From: Oscillospiraceae bacterium
Lineage (GTDB): Bacteria > Bacillota > Clostridia > Oscillospirales > Ruminococcaceae
Direction of reading: 5' to 3'
DNA: 15,105 nucleotides
Assembly (NCBI GenBank): GCA_018110855.1
Contig: JAGBFZ010000349.1
Location: 1-15,105, forward strand
Shown here in pieces: positions 4,409 through 12,059 of the stretch (positions within the stretch are counted from its first letter, which is position 1; each line of letters opens with the position of its first letter). The notes beneath the pieces were generated by a model. The model saw only the letters and a program-made list of their open reading frames with translations. It had not been told where the DNA came from and did no database searches. A program made the position numbers and the translations under genes.

Positions 4409-5617
4409 ATGATCGAATTACAGGGAAAATACAATAAGGCAAAGGTTTTTACAGATGTGATAGATCCTGCTTCCGTAGCTCAGATAATCGAGCTTTGCAG
4501 TCAGGAATTTACAGTAGGCGAGCAGATCAGAATGATGCCCGATGTTCATGCGGGAATGGGCTGTGTTATCGGAACGACTATGACCGTTTCGGACAGGATA
4601 GTTCCGAATCTTGTTGGCGTGGATATCGGCTGCGGAATGGAAACGGTCCGCATAAAGGAAAAGAACATTGAGCTTAGTAAGCTTGACAAGCTGATTTATT
4701 CAAAAATACCATCGGGCTTTGCTATCCGCAGCGTTCCTCACAAGCTTAATGAGGAGATAGACATCTGCTCTCTGAAATGCGCCGATAAGATCGACCTGCG
4801 CAGAGCCGAGTGCTCTCTTGGCACTCTTGGCGGCGGAAATCATTTTATCGAGGCTGACAAGGGTGAAAATGGCATTTACATCGTTATCCACAGCGGCTCC
4901 CGTCATCTGGGAGTAGAGGTGGCAAAGTATTATCAGGAAGAGGGCTACAGGCAGCTTAATCATGCCGGAGACGCTGCTGTGAGAGAGCTTATTGACAGTC
5001 TCAAGGCTCAGGGCAGGCAGACGGAGATTCGCAGAGAGCTGAAAAAGCTGGAAAATACCAAGCGGACGGCTATCCCGAAGCATCTTGCCTATGTGAGCGG
5101 TCAGCTTTTCAAGGACTACATCCACGATATGAAGATCGTTCAGAAATATGCCGCTCTGAACAGAAAGGCTATGATGAACGAGATAGTCAAGGGCATGAAG
5201 CTGACAGTTGAGGAGCAGTTCACCACTATTCACAACTATATTGACACCGACAATATGATACTCCGAAAGGGTTCTGTTTCGGCTCAGGCGGGTGAAAAGC
5301 TGATTATCCCCATCAATATGCGTGACGGCAGCCTTATCTGTATCGGAAAGGGCAATCCCGACTGGAATTATTCCGCTCCCCATGGCGCAGGCAGGCTTAT
5401 GAGCAGGGGAGAGGCAAAGCAGAGCTTCACCGTCAGCGAGTTCAAAAAGCAGATGTCGGGTATTTACACCACGTCTGTGGGCAAGGGCACTCTCGATGAA
5501 TGTCCCATGGCGTACAAGGGCATGAACGATATCCTTGATAATATCGGTGACACAGCCGATGTTTTTGAGATCATCAAGCCAATTTACAATTTCAAGGCAG
5601 GTGCGGAAGAGGAATAA
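4409..5617 (+). CDS. rtcB: RNA-splicing ligase RtcB
   Basis: A 402-residue GTP- and Mn2+-dependent RNA ligase that joins 2',3'-cyclic phosphate or 3'-phosphate ends to 5'-OH ends, for RNA repair or tRNA splicing in the cytosol. The family signatures are in order: MPDVHAGMG (43-51, metal-binding Asp and His), VGVDIGCGM (69-77, the metal-binding Cys75), GGGNHFIE (141-148), HSGSRHLG (161-168), TIHNYID (273-279) and SAPHGAGR (322-329), whose His325 corresponds to the guanylylated histidine. Length matches bacterial RtcB (about 400). The ATG follows AAAGGA. No RtcA, archease or RtcR-type regulator is nearby; a short leader unit with an attenuator-like hairpin precedes it and a 55-residue basic protein follows it. 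All catalytic residues are present, so activity is expected. Confidence 0.96.
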   Translation: MIELQGKYNKAKVFTDVIDPASVAQIIELCSQEFTVGEQIRMMPDVHAGMGCVIGTTMTVSDRIVPNLVGVDIGCGMETVRIKEKNIELSKLDKLIYSKIPSGFAIRSVPHKLNEEIDICSLKCADKIDLRRAECSLGTLGGGNHFIEADKGENGIYIVIHSGSRHLGVEVAKYYQEEGYRQLNHAGDAAVRELIDSLKAQGRQTEIRRELKKLENTKRTAIPKHLAYVSGQLFKDYIHDMKIVQKYAALNRKAMMNEIVKGMKLTVEEQFTTIHNYIDTDNMILRKGSVSAQAGEKLIIPINMRDGSLICIGKGNPDWNYSAPHGAGRLMSRGEAKQSFTVSEFKKQMSGIYTTSVGKGTLDECPMAYKGMNDILDNIGDTADVFEIIKPIYNFKAGAEEE

Positions 5618-5624
5618 AAATATC

Positions 5625-5653
5625 GCCCCAATAAACAGGCGGTTTATCGGGGC
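5625..5653. other. Intercistronic hairpin after rtcB
   Basis: GCCCCAATAAAC (5625-5636) pairs with GTTTATCGGGGC (5642-5653), with one A-C mismatch, over 12 positions and a 5-nt loop. It starts 7 nt after the rtcB stop. No T-run follows on the plus strand, so it may set differential stability of the rtcB and downstream messages. On the minus strand GATATTTTT follows, so it may also end transcription coming from the SGNH gene. Confidence 0.6.
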
Positions 5654-5671
5654 ATGAAATGAGGTGATGTT

Positions 5672-5839
5672 ATGGAAAAATATGTATCTCTTGAAAAAAT
5701 GAGCAAGAAAAAGCGTGCCGAATTTTACAAAAGACAGAGAAAAGACTGGGGCGGTTTATCTCCCGTTACACGAGTTCCTGACAAAAAAGGCGTTTACAGC
5801 AGAGCCAAGGAAAAGGCTCTTGCCATGAGAGATATGTAA
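5672..5839 (+). CDS. Small basic hypothetical protein downstream of rtcB
   Basis: ATG 5672 to TAA 5837-5839 encodes 55 residues, preceded by GAGGTGAT 3 nt before the start. The protein is rich in Lys and Arg, with MSKKKRAEFYKRQR at 10-23 followed by DWGGLSPVTRVPDKKGVYSR and a final charged helix. There is no signal peptide or membrane segment. I recall similar short proteins with a W-x-G-x-x-PVTR core in clostridial genomes but know no function. Its composition would suit an RNA- or ribosome-binding protein; this is inference. It lies 54 nt after rtcB on the same strand with no terminator in between, so the two may be co-transcribed. Its stop is 1 nt from the stop of the convergent SGNH gene. 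Confidence 0.75.
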   Translation: MEKYVSLEKMSKKKRAEFYKRQRKDWGGLSPVTRVPDKKGVYSRAKEKALAMRDM

Positions 5840-5840
5840 A

Positions 5841-6926
5841 TTAAAGCCCCATGCTTTCAAATACGGCGTTAACCTCTTTGGAGAGGATATCCGACATCTT
5901 TTCATGTGACTTTTCAGAGGGGTGCCAGTCTGCACCGATACCGTCGGATTCAAGCTGTACGGGGAGGGGGACAAACTTTATCCTGTCATCATGCTCCTTT
6001 TTAAAGCGTTCGGTGCAGGCAATTTCCTCCTCAAGCAGGTCAACGCCCATGATACCGTAGGTGCAGATAATATATGCGTCGGGGTTGAATTTGCGGAGCA
6101 TTTCAAGGAACGCATAATATTTCTCACAGAAGGCGTCGCAGCGCTCCTTGATATGCTTTGTCCATGACTGGTCGTTTGTACCCATATTGAACACGATGAT
6201 CTGAGGTATATAGGAGCTGAAATCCCATTTTGCGAAAGAATCCTTGTCGAAGGACTTTTCAAGGGGGCTGTCGGTATAGGGATAGATATCGGTCACGAGC
6301 CAGTTGTCAAGTGGCTTTTCGGCGGTATCCTCCACCCAGCTCGAGTAAACTCCCATGCCGCTCCATGAGACATACTGAAATTCTGCCCCACACTTGAGGG
6401 CGGTCTTGTAGGCATAGCCCTTTATGGGATTTTCCGTTTCGGTGGAGAAAACGTCCTTGTTCCAGATTCCGTCTATGCCGTAGCCGCAGGTGATGGAATC
6501 GCCCACAAATTCGATCCTGCGCTCCGAAGAAGGAACGGGGGGAGGAAGCAGCTCGCCGTTTATGCTTATTTCGGCAATGCCCATTTTTGAGAAAGCTGCC
6601 TCGGAAAGCTTCATAAGGCGGAGGGTCACTTTTCCGGGCTTGTCCGACTTGTAAAGCTCATATACCGCTTTCTTATCATCAATCTTAAAAACCCTTGAGG
6701 GGATCGTCTCGCCGTTTATGCACACTCCTGCCCATGCACGATAAATTTCCTCGGGAGGCGTCAGGTCGCTTATCAGCTCCGCATATGCGGCGGTGCCTGT
6801 AAACTCAAACTCAATAAAGGAATTGGTATAGCTGAGATAGCGGATATTGTTTTCAAAAATGCTCCTTCCGCTGACTCTCACGTTTTTGCTGTCGGCTGTG
6901 AAGGAATATAGCTTTTCGGCGTTCAT
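5841..6926 (-). CDS. CE2-type SGNH hydrolase (carbohydrate acetyl esterase-like)
   Basis: A 361-residue protein with two parts. Residues 1 to about 130 form a beta-rich domain (for example NSFIEFEFTGTAAYAEL, AGVCINGE) like the N-terminal jelly-roll domain of carbohydrate esterase family 2. Residues 136-361 form an SGNH/GDSL hydrolase domain with GDSITCGYG (block I, nucleophile Ser144), GTND (249-252, block III Asn251) and DWHPS (333-337, Asp333 and His335). CE2 enzymes remove acetyl groups from xylan, mannan or glucomannan sugars. No signal peptide is visible, so it probably acts inside the cell on imported acetylated oligosaccharides, which would fit a fibre-degrading gut bacterium. No transporter or glycoside hydrolase is adjacent. 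AAAGGA lies 12 nt before the ATG, rather distant. The promoter is unclear; read-through from tRNA-Thr is possible. Confidence 0.9.
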   Translation of the reverse strand: MNAEKLYSFTADSKNVRVSGRSIFENNIRYLSYTNSFIEFEFTGTAAYAELISDLTPPEEIYRAWAGVCINGETIPSRVFKIDDKKAVYELYKSDKPGKVTLRLMKLSEAAFSKMGIAEISINGELLPPPVPSSERRIEFVGDSITCGYGIDGIWNKDVFSTETENPIKGYAYKTALKCGAEFQYVSWSGMGVYSSWVEDTAEKPLDNWLVTDIYPYTDSPLEKSFDKDSFAKWDFSSYIPQIIVFNMGTNDQSWTKHIKERCDAFCEKYYAFLEMLRKFNPDAYIICTYGIMGVDLLEEEIACTERFKKEHDDRIKFVPLPVQLESDGIGADWHPSEKSHEKMSDILSKEVNAVFESMGL

Positions 6927-6961
6927 AACAGTATCATTTCCTTTCGGCTAATATAAACCAA

Positions 6962-6999
6962 AAGGTCTGCAAACAGCCATATTGCCGCTTACAGACCTT
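6962..6999 (-). terminator. Terminator-like hairpin after tRNA-Thr
   Basis: AAGGTCTG (6962-6969) pairs with CAGACCTT (6992-6999), 8 bp extended by weaker inner pairs. On the minus strand it is followed by TTGGTTT, a modest T-rich tail. It lies just after the tRNA 3' end and before the SGNH start. Confidence 0.6.
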
Positions 7000-7003
7000 G
7001 CTT

Positions 7004-7079
7004 TGGAGCTGATAACCGGATTTGAACCGGTGACCTCATCCTTACCAAGGATGTGCTCTACCAACTGAGCTATATCAGC
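7004..7079 (-). tRNA. tRNA-Thr (anticodon GGU)
   Basis: On the minus strand the acceptor arm GCTGATA pairs perfectly with TATCAGC, followed by discriminator T and an encoded CCA. The D-arm is AGCTCAGTTGGTAGAGC, the anticodon stem CATCC/GGATG encloses loop TTGGTAA (anticodon GGT, reading ACC and ACU), and the T-arm is CCGGTTCAAATCCGG. At 76 nt it is a full-length, normal tRNA with its own promoter at 7116-7144. Confidence 0.97.
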
Positions 7080-7115
7080 ATTTCATTCTGCCCTCTCTCG
7101 TCAGAGTGCTTTTAT

Positions 7116-7144
7116 ATTATAACTCTTTTAATTACAAAAGTCAA
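7116..7144 (-). promoter_or_regulatory. Promoter of tRNA-Thr
   Basis: Minus-strand TTGACT (7144-7139), 17-nt spacer, TATAAT (7121-7116). The tRNA 5' end is 37 nt downstream of the -10 box. Confidence 0.85.
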
Positions 7145-7306
7145 GAGCTTTTGACAAAAAACTTATGTTAACTTTTTGTGAATAGTGAAGGGCGCATTTG
7201 TTTCAAAGACCAAAGGAAAATTTTAGTAACAAAACGGCAAAATGGTTTCAAAAGGATAACAAATGATTACAGTTTAGCGTAATCTATGGTAATTGCCGAA
7301 AAAGTA

Positions 7307-7315
7307 TGATATAAT
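7307..7315 (+). promoter_or_regulatory. Extended -10 promoter of the lipoprotein gene
   Basis: TGATATAAT (7307-7315) is a perfect extended -10. The -35 position (TGGTAA, 17 nt upstream) is poor, which may mean an activator is needed. The start codon is 46 nt downstream. Confidence 0.6.
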
Positions 7316-7360
7316 GTGCCTGTACAAACAACATGATAAGGAAAGGAAGGATTTTACATA

Positions 7361-9784
7361 ATGAAGAAAATAACTTTTTCAAAAAAGAATGTAAAAAAGG
7401 CTGCCTGCGTTCTTACAGCAGGTATGATGCTCTTTTCCGCGGGAGCGCTGACTGCCTGCGGAAATAAAAGCGATGGGAACAATACCGCTGTTGTGGATCA
7501 GCAGGAGGCTGTAAAGACTCTTGCCTACAAGGTGACTGACGTTCCTATTCAGGGGCTTGAGAATTTCTATGGAACTGTTGCTGCCAAGAACGGTCTTTAC
7601 TATCTTGTACTGAACGAGTATGAGAAAAAGGACGATCAATATTTCGGAAAATATTTCATAAAGATTTACGATGAAAGCGGTGCGGAAACCAAGTCCATCA
7701 CCGTTGCAGAGCAGACCGACCCCAACTCTTATGTTGGCATCAACGGCGGACTTTTCGTTAACGATGACGGTTCTGTTACCTGCCTTGTTTATGAAGGCTC
7801 ATGGAACGAGGAAACAGGCGAGAACAAGGAGAGCTACAAGCTCTGCACCTATGATGCCGCAGGCACTAAGACAAAGGAGCTTGATCTGGGTCAGCTCATT
7901 ACTCAGGAGGACAGAGACAATAACAGATATTTCCAGAACTACATTATTGATAATCAGGGAAATCTTATTATAAGCCTCGGAAGCACTATCAGGGTCTGCG
8001 ACGCAAACGGAAACAAGCTTTTTGACACAGAAGCTCTGAATTCCGAAAATGCATGGCTTAATAACTCCTTCCTGACAAATGCGGGTGTTCCTGCGGTAAT
8101 GATCTACGATTACAGCAACGGTAAAAGCTCCTGCATTATCAAGGAGATCGACGTTAACGCAAAGGGCTACGGCAAGGAATACAGCGTTAATAATATGAAT
8201 GGCGAGGTTTATTCGGGCAGCGGCGATTATCTCTGCTATATGTCCTCCGATACGGGTATTTCGGGTCTGAGAGCAGACACCCTTGCTGTTGAGTCTGTGC
8301 TGAATCTTCTTAACTTAGGTGTTGATAATTCCAACATCTCAGGCTTCACCATCTGCGAGGACGGCTCCTTTATTACTGTGAACAATAATTATTCGGGATA
8401 TAGCTCGTCTGTTAATGTGAGCAAGATAGTTCCCGTTGACAGCTCCGAGGTCAAGGAAAAGGAGATAGTTACCTTAGGCTGCTTCAACATCGACTGGAAT
8501 ATCCGCTCCGAGATAGCTAAGTTCAACAAGGAGAATGACAAGTACACCATCTATGCTACCAGCTTCGGCGAAACAAATGACACCTCCGACTGGGAAGCAG
8601 CTCTCACCAAATTCAACAATGAGCTTCTTGCAGGAAATGTTCCCGACCTTATTCTTCTGAATAATTCCATGCCTGTAAGCAGCTACGCAGCAAAGGGACT
8701 TTTCGCCGACCTTTACGAGATGCTCGACAAGGACCCCGATCTGGGTAAGGAGGACTTTATGCCAAACGTTCTCACTGCCCTTGAGACTAACGGCAAGCTT
8801 TATGAGCTGACTCCCGGCTTCTCCGTTCAGACCGTAGCAGCAAAAACCTCTCTTGTGGGAACCGAGCGCTCCATTACTCTTGACAGAGCAAGGGAGATAA
8901 TGAACGGAATGGGCGAGGACACTAAGATGTTCGGCTATGAAATGACCTCCTCCGACTTTATTTCAAATGCTCTGATCTATTCGGATTTTGTTGATTACGA
9001 AAACGGCACCTGCAATTTTGACACTCCCGAGTTCAAGGCATTCCTTGAGTATGCCAAGACTCTCCCCAAGGAGATAGATTACGATAAGCTTTACAATGAC
9101 AATCCCAACTACTGGCAGGAGCAGGAAAAGGCTTGCCGTGAGAACAAGGCGCTTTTCTACAATATGTATTTCTATGGTTTCGATTCATACACTCAGGCAA
9201 GAGACGGCAACTTCGGTGAGGAAATCACCTTTACCGGATTCCCTGTTACTCAGGAGGGCGTTTCGGGTGCGATCATGAACGCTAATACCGAGATGGCTAT
9301 TTCCTCCAAGTCAAAACACAAGGAGGGCGCATGGGAATTTATCAAGTATGTTATCAATAACAGCGTAGTTGAAGAGCCTGTTTATATCTGGGACGAAGCC
9401 AAGGGCGATCAGGTTGATACGGGTAAGACAAGATATTCTTCCGCAAACTATGCTTTTCCCGTGCTCAAGGACCAGATGCAGAAGATAGGCATTCAGGCAA
9501 CTGTTCCCGATACCTACATCAATGCCGACGGGGAAGAGGTCGAGCAGGAAATGTCTTACTATATCGGCGACCAGGAGGTCAAGATATCAAAGCCCACTCA
9601 GGCTGAGGTCGATATGCTGATAGAATATTTCGGCACTGTTACCAGAATGGCAAGATACGATCAGAGCATTGTAAATATCGTTAACGAGGAGACTGCTCTC
9701 TTCTTCGACGGCACTAAGTCCGCCGATGAGACTGCTTCCATTATTCAGTCGAGAGCAAGCATTTATATGAGCGAGCAGTATTAA
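7361..9784 (+). CDS. Lipoprotein with N-terminal propeller-like region and C-terminal solute-binding domain
   Basis: An 807-residue secreted lipoprotein. A basic start, a hydrophobic stretch and lipobox LTAC put lipidated Cys33 at the outer face of the membrane. Residues of about 50-360 are a series of short beta-strand repeats with Asp/Gly-rich turns (GGLFVNDDGSVTCLVY, NQGNLIISLGSTIRVCDANG), which suggests a beta-propeller. From about 366 the sequence changes to a family-1 extracellular solute-binding protein: an opening VTLGCFN strand, AKFNKENDKYTI, NNELLAGNVPDLILLNN and a late SSKSKHKEGAWEFIKYV helix. Family-1 proteins usually bind sugars for ABC importers and are about 420 residues, so the extra N-terminal half is notable. 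No permease or ATPase genes are adjacent, so it is an orphan binding protein or a sensor. ATG follows AAGGAAGG with a 10-nt gap. A terminator follows at 9801. Confidence 0.88.
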   Translation: MKKITFSKKNVKKAACVLTAGMMLFSAGALTACGNKSDGNNTAVVDQQEAVKTLAYKVTDVPIQGLENFYGTVAAKNGLYYLVLNEYEKKDDQYFGKYFIKIYDESGAETKSITVAEQTDPNSYVGINGGLFVNDDGSVTCLVYEGSWNEETGENKESYKLCTYDAAGTKTKELDLGQLITQEDRDNNRYFQNYIIDNQGNLIISLGSTIRVCDANGNKLFDTEALNSENAWLNNSFLTNAGVPAVMIYDYSNGKSSCIIKEIDVNAKGYGKEYSVNNMNGEVYSGSGDYLCYMSSDTGISGLRADTLAVESVLNLLNLGVDNSNISGFTICEDGSFITVNNNYSGYSSSVNVSKIVPVDSSEVKEKEIVTLGCFNIDWNIRSEIAKFNKENDKYTIYATSFGETNDTSDWEAALTKFNNELLAGNVPDLILLNNSMPVSSYAAKGLFADLYEMLDKDPDLGKEDFMPNVLTALETNGKLYELTPGFSVQTVAAKTSLVGTERSITLDRAREIMNGMGEDTKMFGYEMTSSDFISNALIYSDFVDYENGTCNFDTPEFKAFLEYAKTLPKEIDYDKLYNDNPNYWQEQEKACRENKALFYNMYFYGFDSYTQARDGNFGEEITFTGFPVTQEGVSGAIMNANTEMAISSKSKHKEGAWEFIKYVINNSVVEEPVYIWDEAKGDQVDTGKTRYSSANYAFPVLKDQMQKIGIQATVPDTYINADGEEVEQEMSYYIGDQEVKISKPTQAEVDMLIEYFGTVTRMARYDQSIVNIVNEETALFFDGTKSADETASIIQSRASIYMSEQY

Positions 9785-9800
9785 TTTTAATGATTTTTTC

Positions 9801-9834
9801 GGGCGGCAGCTTTATTCTGCCGTCCGTCTTTTTT
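9801..9834 (+). terminator. Terminator of the lipoprotein gene
   Basis: GGGCGGCAG (9801-9809) pairs with CTGCCGTCC (9817-9825), 9 bp with one G-U, loop of 7 nt, then GTCTTTTTT. It makes the lipoprotein gene monocistronic. Confidence 0.92.
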
Positions 9835-9858
9835 AGTTGATTTTTTTAGCAAAAGCTA

Positions 9859-9887
9859 TTGACGGGGTTTGAAAAATAATATATAAT
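9859..9887 (+). promoter_or_regulatory. Promoter of glgA
   Basis: TTGACG (9859-9864), 17 nt, TATAAT (9882-9887). The untranslated leader is about 60 nt and has a weak GGGAG/CTCCC hairpin (9909-9925). Confidence 0.85.
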
Positions 9888-9949
9888 ATGTATAATGATA
9901 TATGTGATGGGAGCATCGCTCTCCCGTATTTCTCACCGAAAGGACGGAA

Positions 9950-9961
9950 ATGGTTTTATGA
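9950..9961 (+). CDS. Three-codon upstream ORF (MVL) overlapping the glgA start
   Basis: ATG 9950 GTT TTA TGA ends in ATGA, where the glgA ATG (9958) overlaps the stop. AAAGGA (9939-9944) is 5 nt before this ATG, an ideal distance, but 13 nt before the glgA ATG. A ribosome should therefore engage the three-codon ORF first and re-initiate at glgA. It is seen in sequence only; translation is not shown. Confidence 0.35.
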   Translation: MVL

Positions 9962-11400
9962 AAAATATTCTCTTTGTAGCCTCCGAATGTGTTCCTTTTA
10001 TCAAGACAGGCGGTCTTGCAGACGTTGTTGGTACTCTCCCCAAAATGTTCAATAAGAACGAATTTGACTGCCGCGTTATTATTCCTAATTACAGATGTAT
10101 TCCCGATAAATTCAGAAATGCCTTCAAATATGTTACTCACTTCTACATGGATATGGGCGAGCGTTTCAGCAGCGTTCATGTAGGTATAATGGAATATCAG
10201 TATGACGGCATTACCTTCTATTTTGTGGACAATCTTTTCTATTTCGGCGGTGACAAGCCCTATGCCGACACAAGATACGATATCGAGAAGTTTATCTATT
10301 TCTCCAAGGCTGTTATGGCTATTCTGCCCGTTATCGGCTTCAAGCCCGATATTATCCACTGCCACGACTGGCAGGCAGGTCTGGTTCCCGTTTATCTCCA
10401 TACTCTTTATAAGGATAATCCCTTCTTCCGGGGTACAAAAACCATATTCACAATACATAATCTGAGATTCCAGGGAATCTGGGACATCAAGACTATCAGA
10501 TCTCTTTCGGGTCTCCCCGATTATGTTTTCACTCCCGATAAGCTTGAATATAAAAAGGACGCCAATATGCTCAAGGGCGGTCTTGTTTATGCCGACCTTA
10601 TCACCACCGTAAGCGGCACATATGCAGGGGAGATACAGACTCCTTATTACGGCGAGGGACTTGACGGACTTCTCCGTGCGAGAAATCAGTCTCTCTGCGG
10701 TATTATAAACGGTATTGATTACGACGCATACAATCCCGAGACTGATTCCGCTATTTCCAAAACCTACAGCATCAAGAACGTGAAGAAGGGTAAGGCGGCG
10801 AACAAGAAGGCTCTTCAGAGCGAGTTGGGTCTGCCTCAGGACGAAAACAAGTTTATGATCGCCATAATCTCCCGTCTGACCGATCAGAAGGGTCTTGACC
10901 TTGTCCGCTATGCTCTGAACCGTATCTGCGACCAGCATACTCAGTTTGTTGTTATCGGTACGGGCGACCCGCAGTATGAGAACCTTTTCCGTGACTATGC
11001 ATGGAGAATGCCCGACAGAGTTTCTGCAAATATCCTTTTCAATGAGAGCTTTGCTCACAGGCTTTATGCAGGTGCGGACGCTGTTCTTGTTCCCAGCCAG
11101 TTTGAGCCTTGCGGTCTTACTCAGCTTATCGGTCTCAGATACGGTACTGTGCCTATTGTCCGTGAAACAGGCGGTCTCAAGGATACTGTTATTCCCTACA
11201 ACGAGTATGACGGAACGGGTATCGGCTTCTCCTTTGCAAATTATAACGGCGAGGAACTGCTTTCTGTTATCAACTATGCTAAGCATATCTATTTTGACTG
11301 CCGCAAGGAATGGGATCAGATGGTTCTGAGGGGCATGAAAACAGATTATTCATGGGTCAATTCCGCAAGAAAATATGAGGAGCTTTACAACCGCTTCTGA
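9958..11400 (+). CDS. glgA: Glycogen synthase (ADP-glucose-dependent, GT5)
   Basis: A 480-residue cytosolic glucosyltransferase that extends alpha-1,4-glucan chains from ADP-glucose. The typical start MKNILFVASECVPFIKTGGLADV carries the KTGGLAD motif (16-22) for ADP-glucose binding. GINGIDYDAYNPE and IIATISRL-type segments (here AIISRLTDQKGLDLV) mark the start of the second Rossmann half, and SQFEPCGLTQLIGLRYG (from 380, Glu383) is the conserved C-terminal E-x7-E-type region, followed by ETGGLKDTV. Length matches bacterial GlgA (about 475-480). The frame is open to 9895, but 9958 gives the family's standard N-terminus. glgC, glgD, glgB and glgP are not adjacent, so this gene stands alone, unlike the usual glg operon. 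A perfect 11-bp hairpin follows. Confidence 0.97.
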   Translation: MKNILFVASECVPFIKTGGLADVVGTLPKMFNKNEFDCRVIIPNYRCIPDKFRNAFKYVTHFYMDMGERFSSVHVGIMEYQYDGITFYFVDNLFYFGGDKPYADTRYDIEKFIYFSKAVMAILPVIGFKPDIIHCHDWQAGLVPVYLHTLYKDNPFFRGTKTIFTIHNLRFQGIWDIKTIRSLSGLPDYVFTPDKLEYKKDANMLKGGLVYADLITTVSGTYAGEIQTPYYGEGLDGLLRARNQSLCGIINGIDYDAYNPETDSAISKTYSIKNVKKGKAANKKALQSELGLPQDENKFMIAIISRLTDQKGLDLVRYALNRICDQHTQFVVIGTGDPQYENLFRDYAWRMPDRVSANILFNESFAHRLYAGADAVLVPSQFEPCGLTQLIGLRYGTVPIVRETGGLKDTVIPYNEYDGTGIGFSFANYNGEELLSVINYAKHIYFDCRKEWDQMVLRGMKTDYSWVNSARKYEELYNRF

Positions 11401-11422
11401 TATTTTAATTAATACAAAAATT

Positions 11423-11456
11423 CGGGGCATGATATCATCATGCCCCGTTGTGCTTT
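11423..11456 (+). terminator. Hairpin terminator after glgA
   Basis: CGGGGCATGAT (11423-11433) and ATCATGCCCCG (11437-11447) form a perfect 11-bp stem. The plus-strand tail TTGTGCTTT is weak; the minus-strand tail AATTTTTG is better. Termination may be partial, allowing some read-through into the leucine-rich-repeat gene only 22 nt away. Confidence 0.65.
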
Positions 11457-11468
11457 GGAGTGGATATT

Positions 11469-12059
11469 TTGAAAAAAAGAGCCGTTGAAGCGGTAATAAT
11501 ACTTGCTTCGGTTATTGCTGTGTTTTTAGCCGTAAATTTTGTTATGGGAAGTGTCTCGGGAAATACCCGAAAAATTGATGGTGAATATTTTAACATCGGA
11601 GAACGGGAGCTTATTCTTTGCCTTATGACGGAGGACGGCACGGAACAGCTTTCGGATTTTACCCGTCTTGAAGGTCTGACCGTCACGCCCTATAAATATG
11701 CTGCCGCAAGGGCGTTGGAAATGGGAGATCCCGAATATGACGCTGCTCTTCAAAGGAAAGCCGAGGCAGCATATTCCGACTGCACCGACCTTTCCGAGCT
11801 GTCCTTCATAGCTCCGCTTACGGGTCTCAAAAGGCTTGACGTTTCGTACTGCGCCGTAAGTGACCTGTCCTTTGTTTCGGGAATGACTGCCCTTGAGGAG
11901 CTTGATATTTCCCACACGAAGATAACCGATCTGTCACCTCTTCTTTCTATGCCGTCACTTAAAAAACTGACTGCGGACAAAGAGCTTTCGGGAAATATCA
12001 CCGACAAGCTGACACAAAATGGTGTGACGGTGATATTCCCCGATAAAGCAGAGGAATGA
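11469..12059 (+). CDS. Small membrane-anchored leucine-rich-repeat protein
   Basis: A 196-residue protein. I place the start at TTG 11469 because GGAG (11457-11460) is 8 nt before it; an in-frame ATG at 11448 lies in the glgA terminator stem and lacks a ribosome site. The N-terminus MKKRAVEAVIILASVIAVFLAVNF is a positively charged signal anchor or uncleaved membrane helix with no lipobox or clear cleavage site, so the rest lies outside the cell. Residues of about 115-185 hold internalin-like repeats of about 22 residues (LTGLKRLDVSYCAVSDLSFV, MTALEELDISHTKITDLSPL, MPSLKKLTADKEL). Such domains bind proteins; the partner is unknown. The protein is short for this class (two to three repeats). 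Its TGA directly abuts the stop of the convergent ATPase. Confidence 0.8.
   Translation: MKKRAVEAVIILASVIAVFLAVNFVMGSVSGNTRKIDGEYFNIGERELILCLMTEDGTEQLSDFTRLEGLTVTPYKYAAARALEMGDPEYDAALQRKAEAAYSDCTDLSELSFIAPLTGLKRLDVSYCAVSDLSFVSGMTALEELDISHTKITDLSPLLSMPSLKKLTADKELSGNITDKLTQNGVTVIFPDKAEE

Noticed and set aside
9856..11286. Long minus-strand open frame (476 codons) opposite glgA
   Set aside because: It mirrors the glgA codon pattern, has no ribosome site, and runs through the glgA promoter; glgA has all its family motifs.
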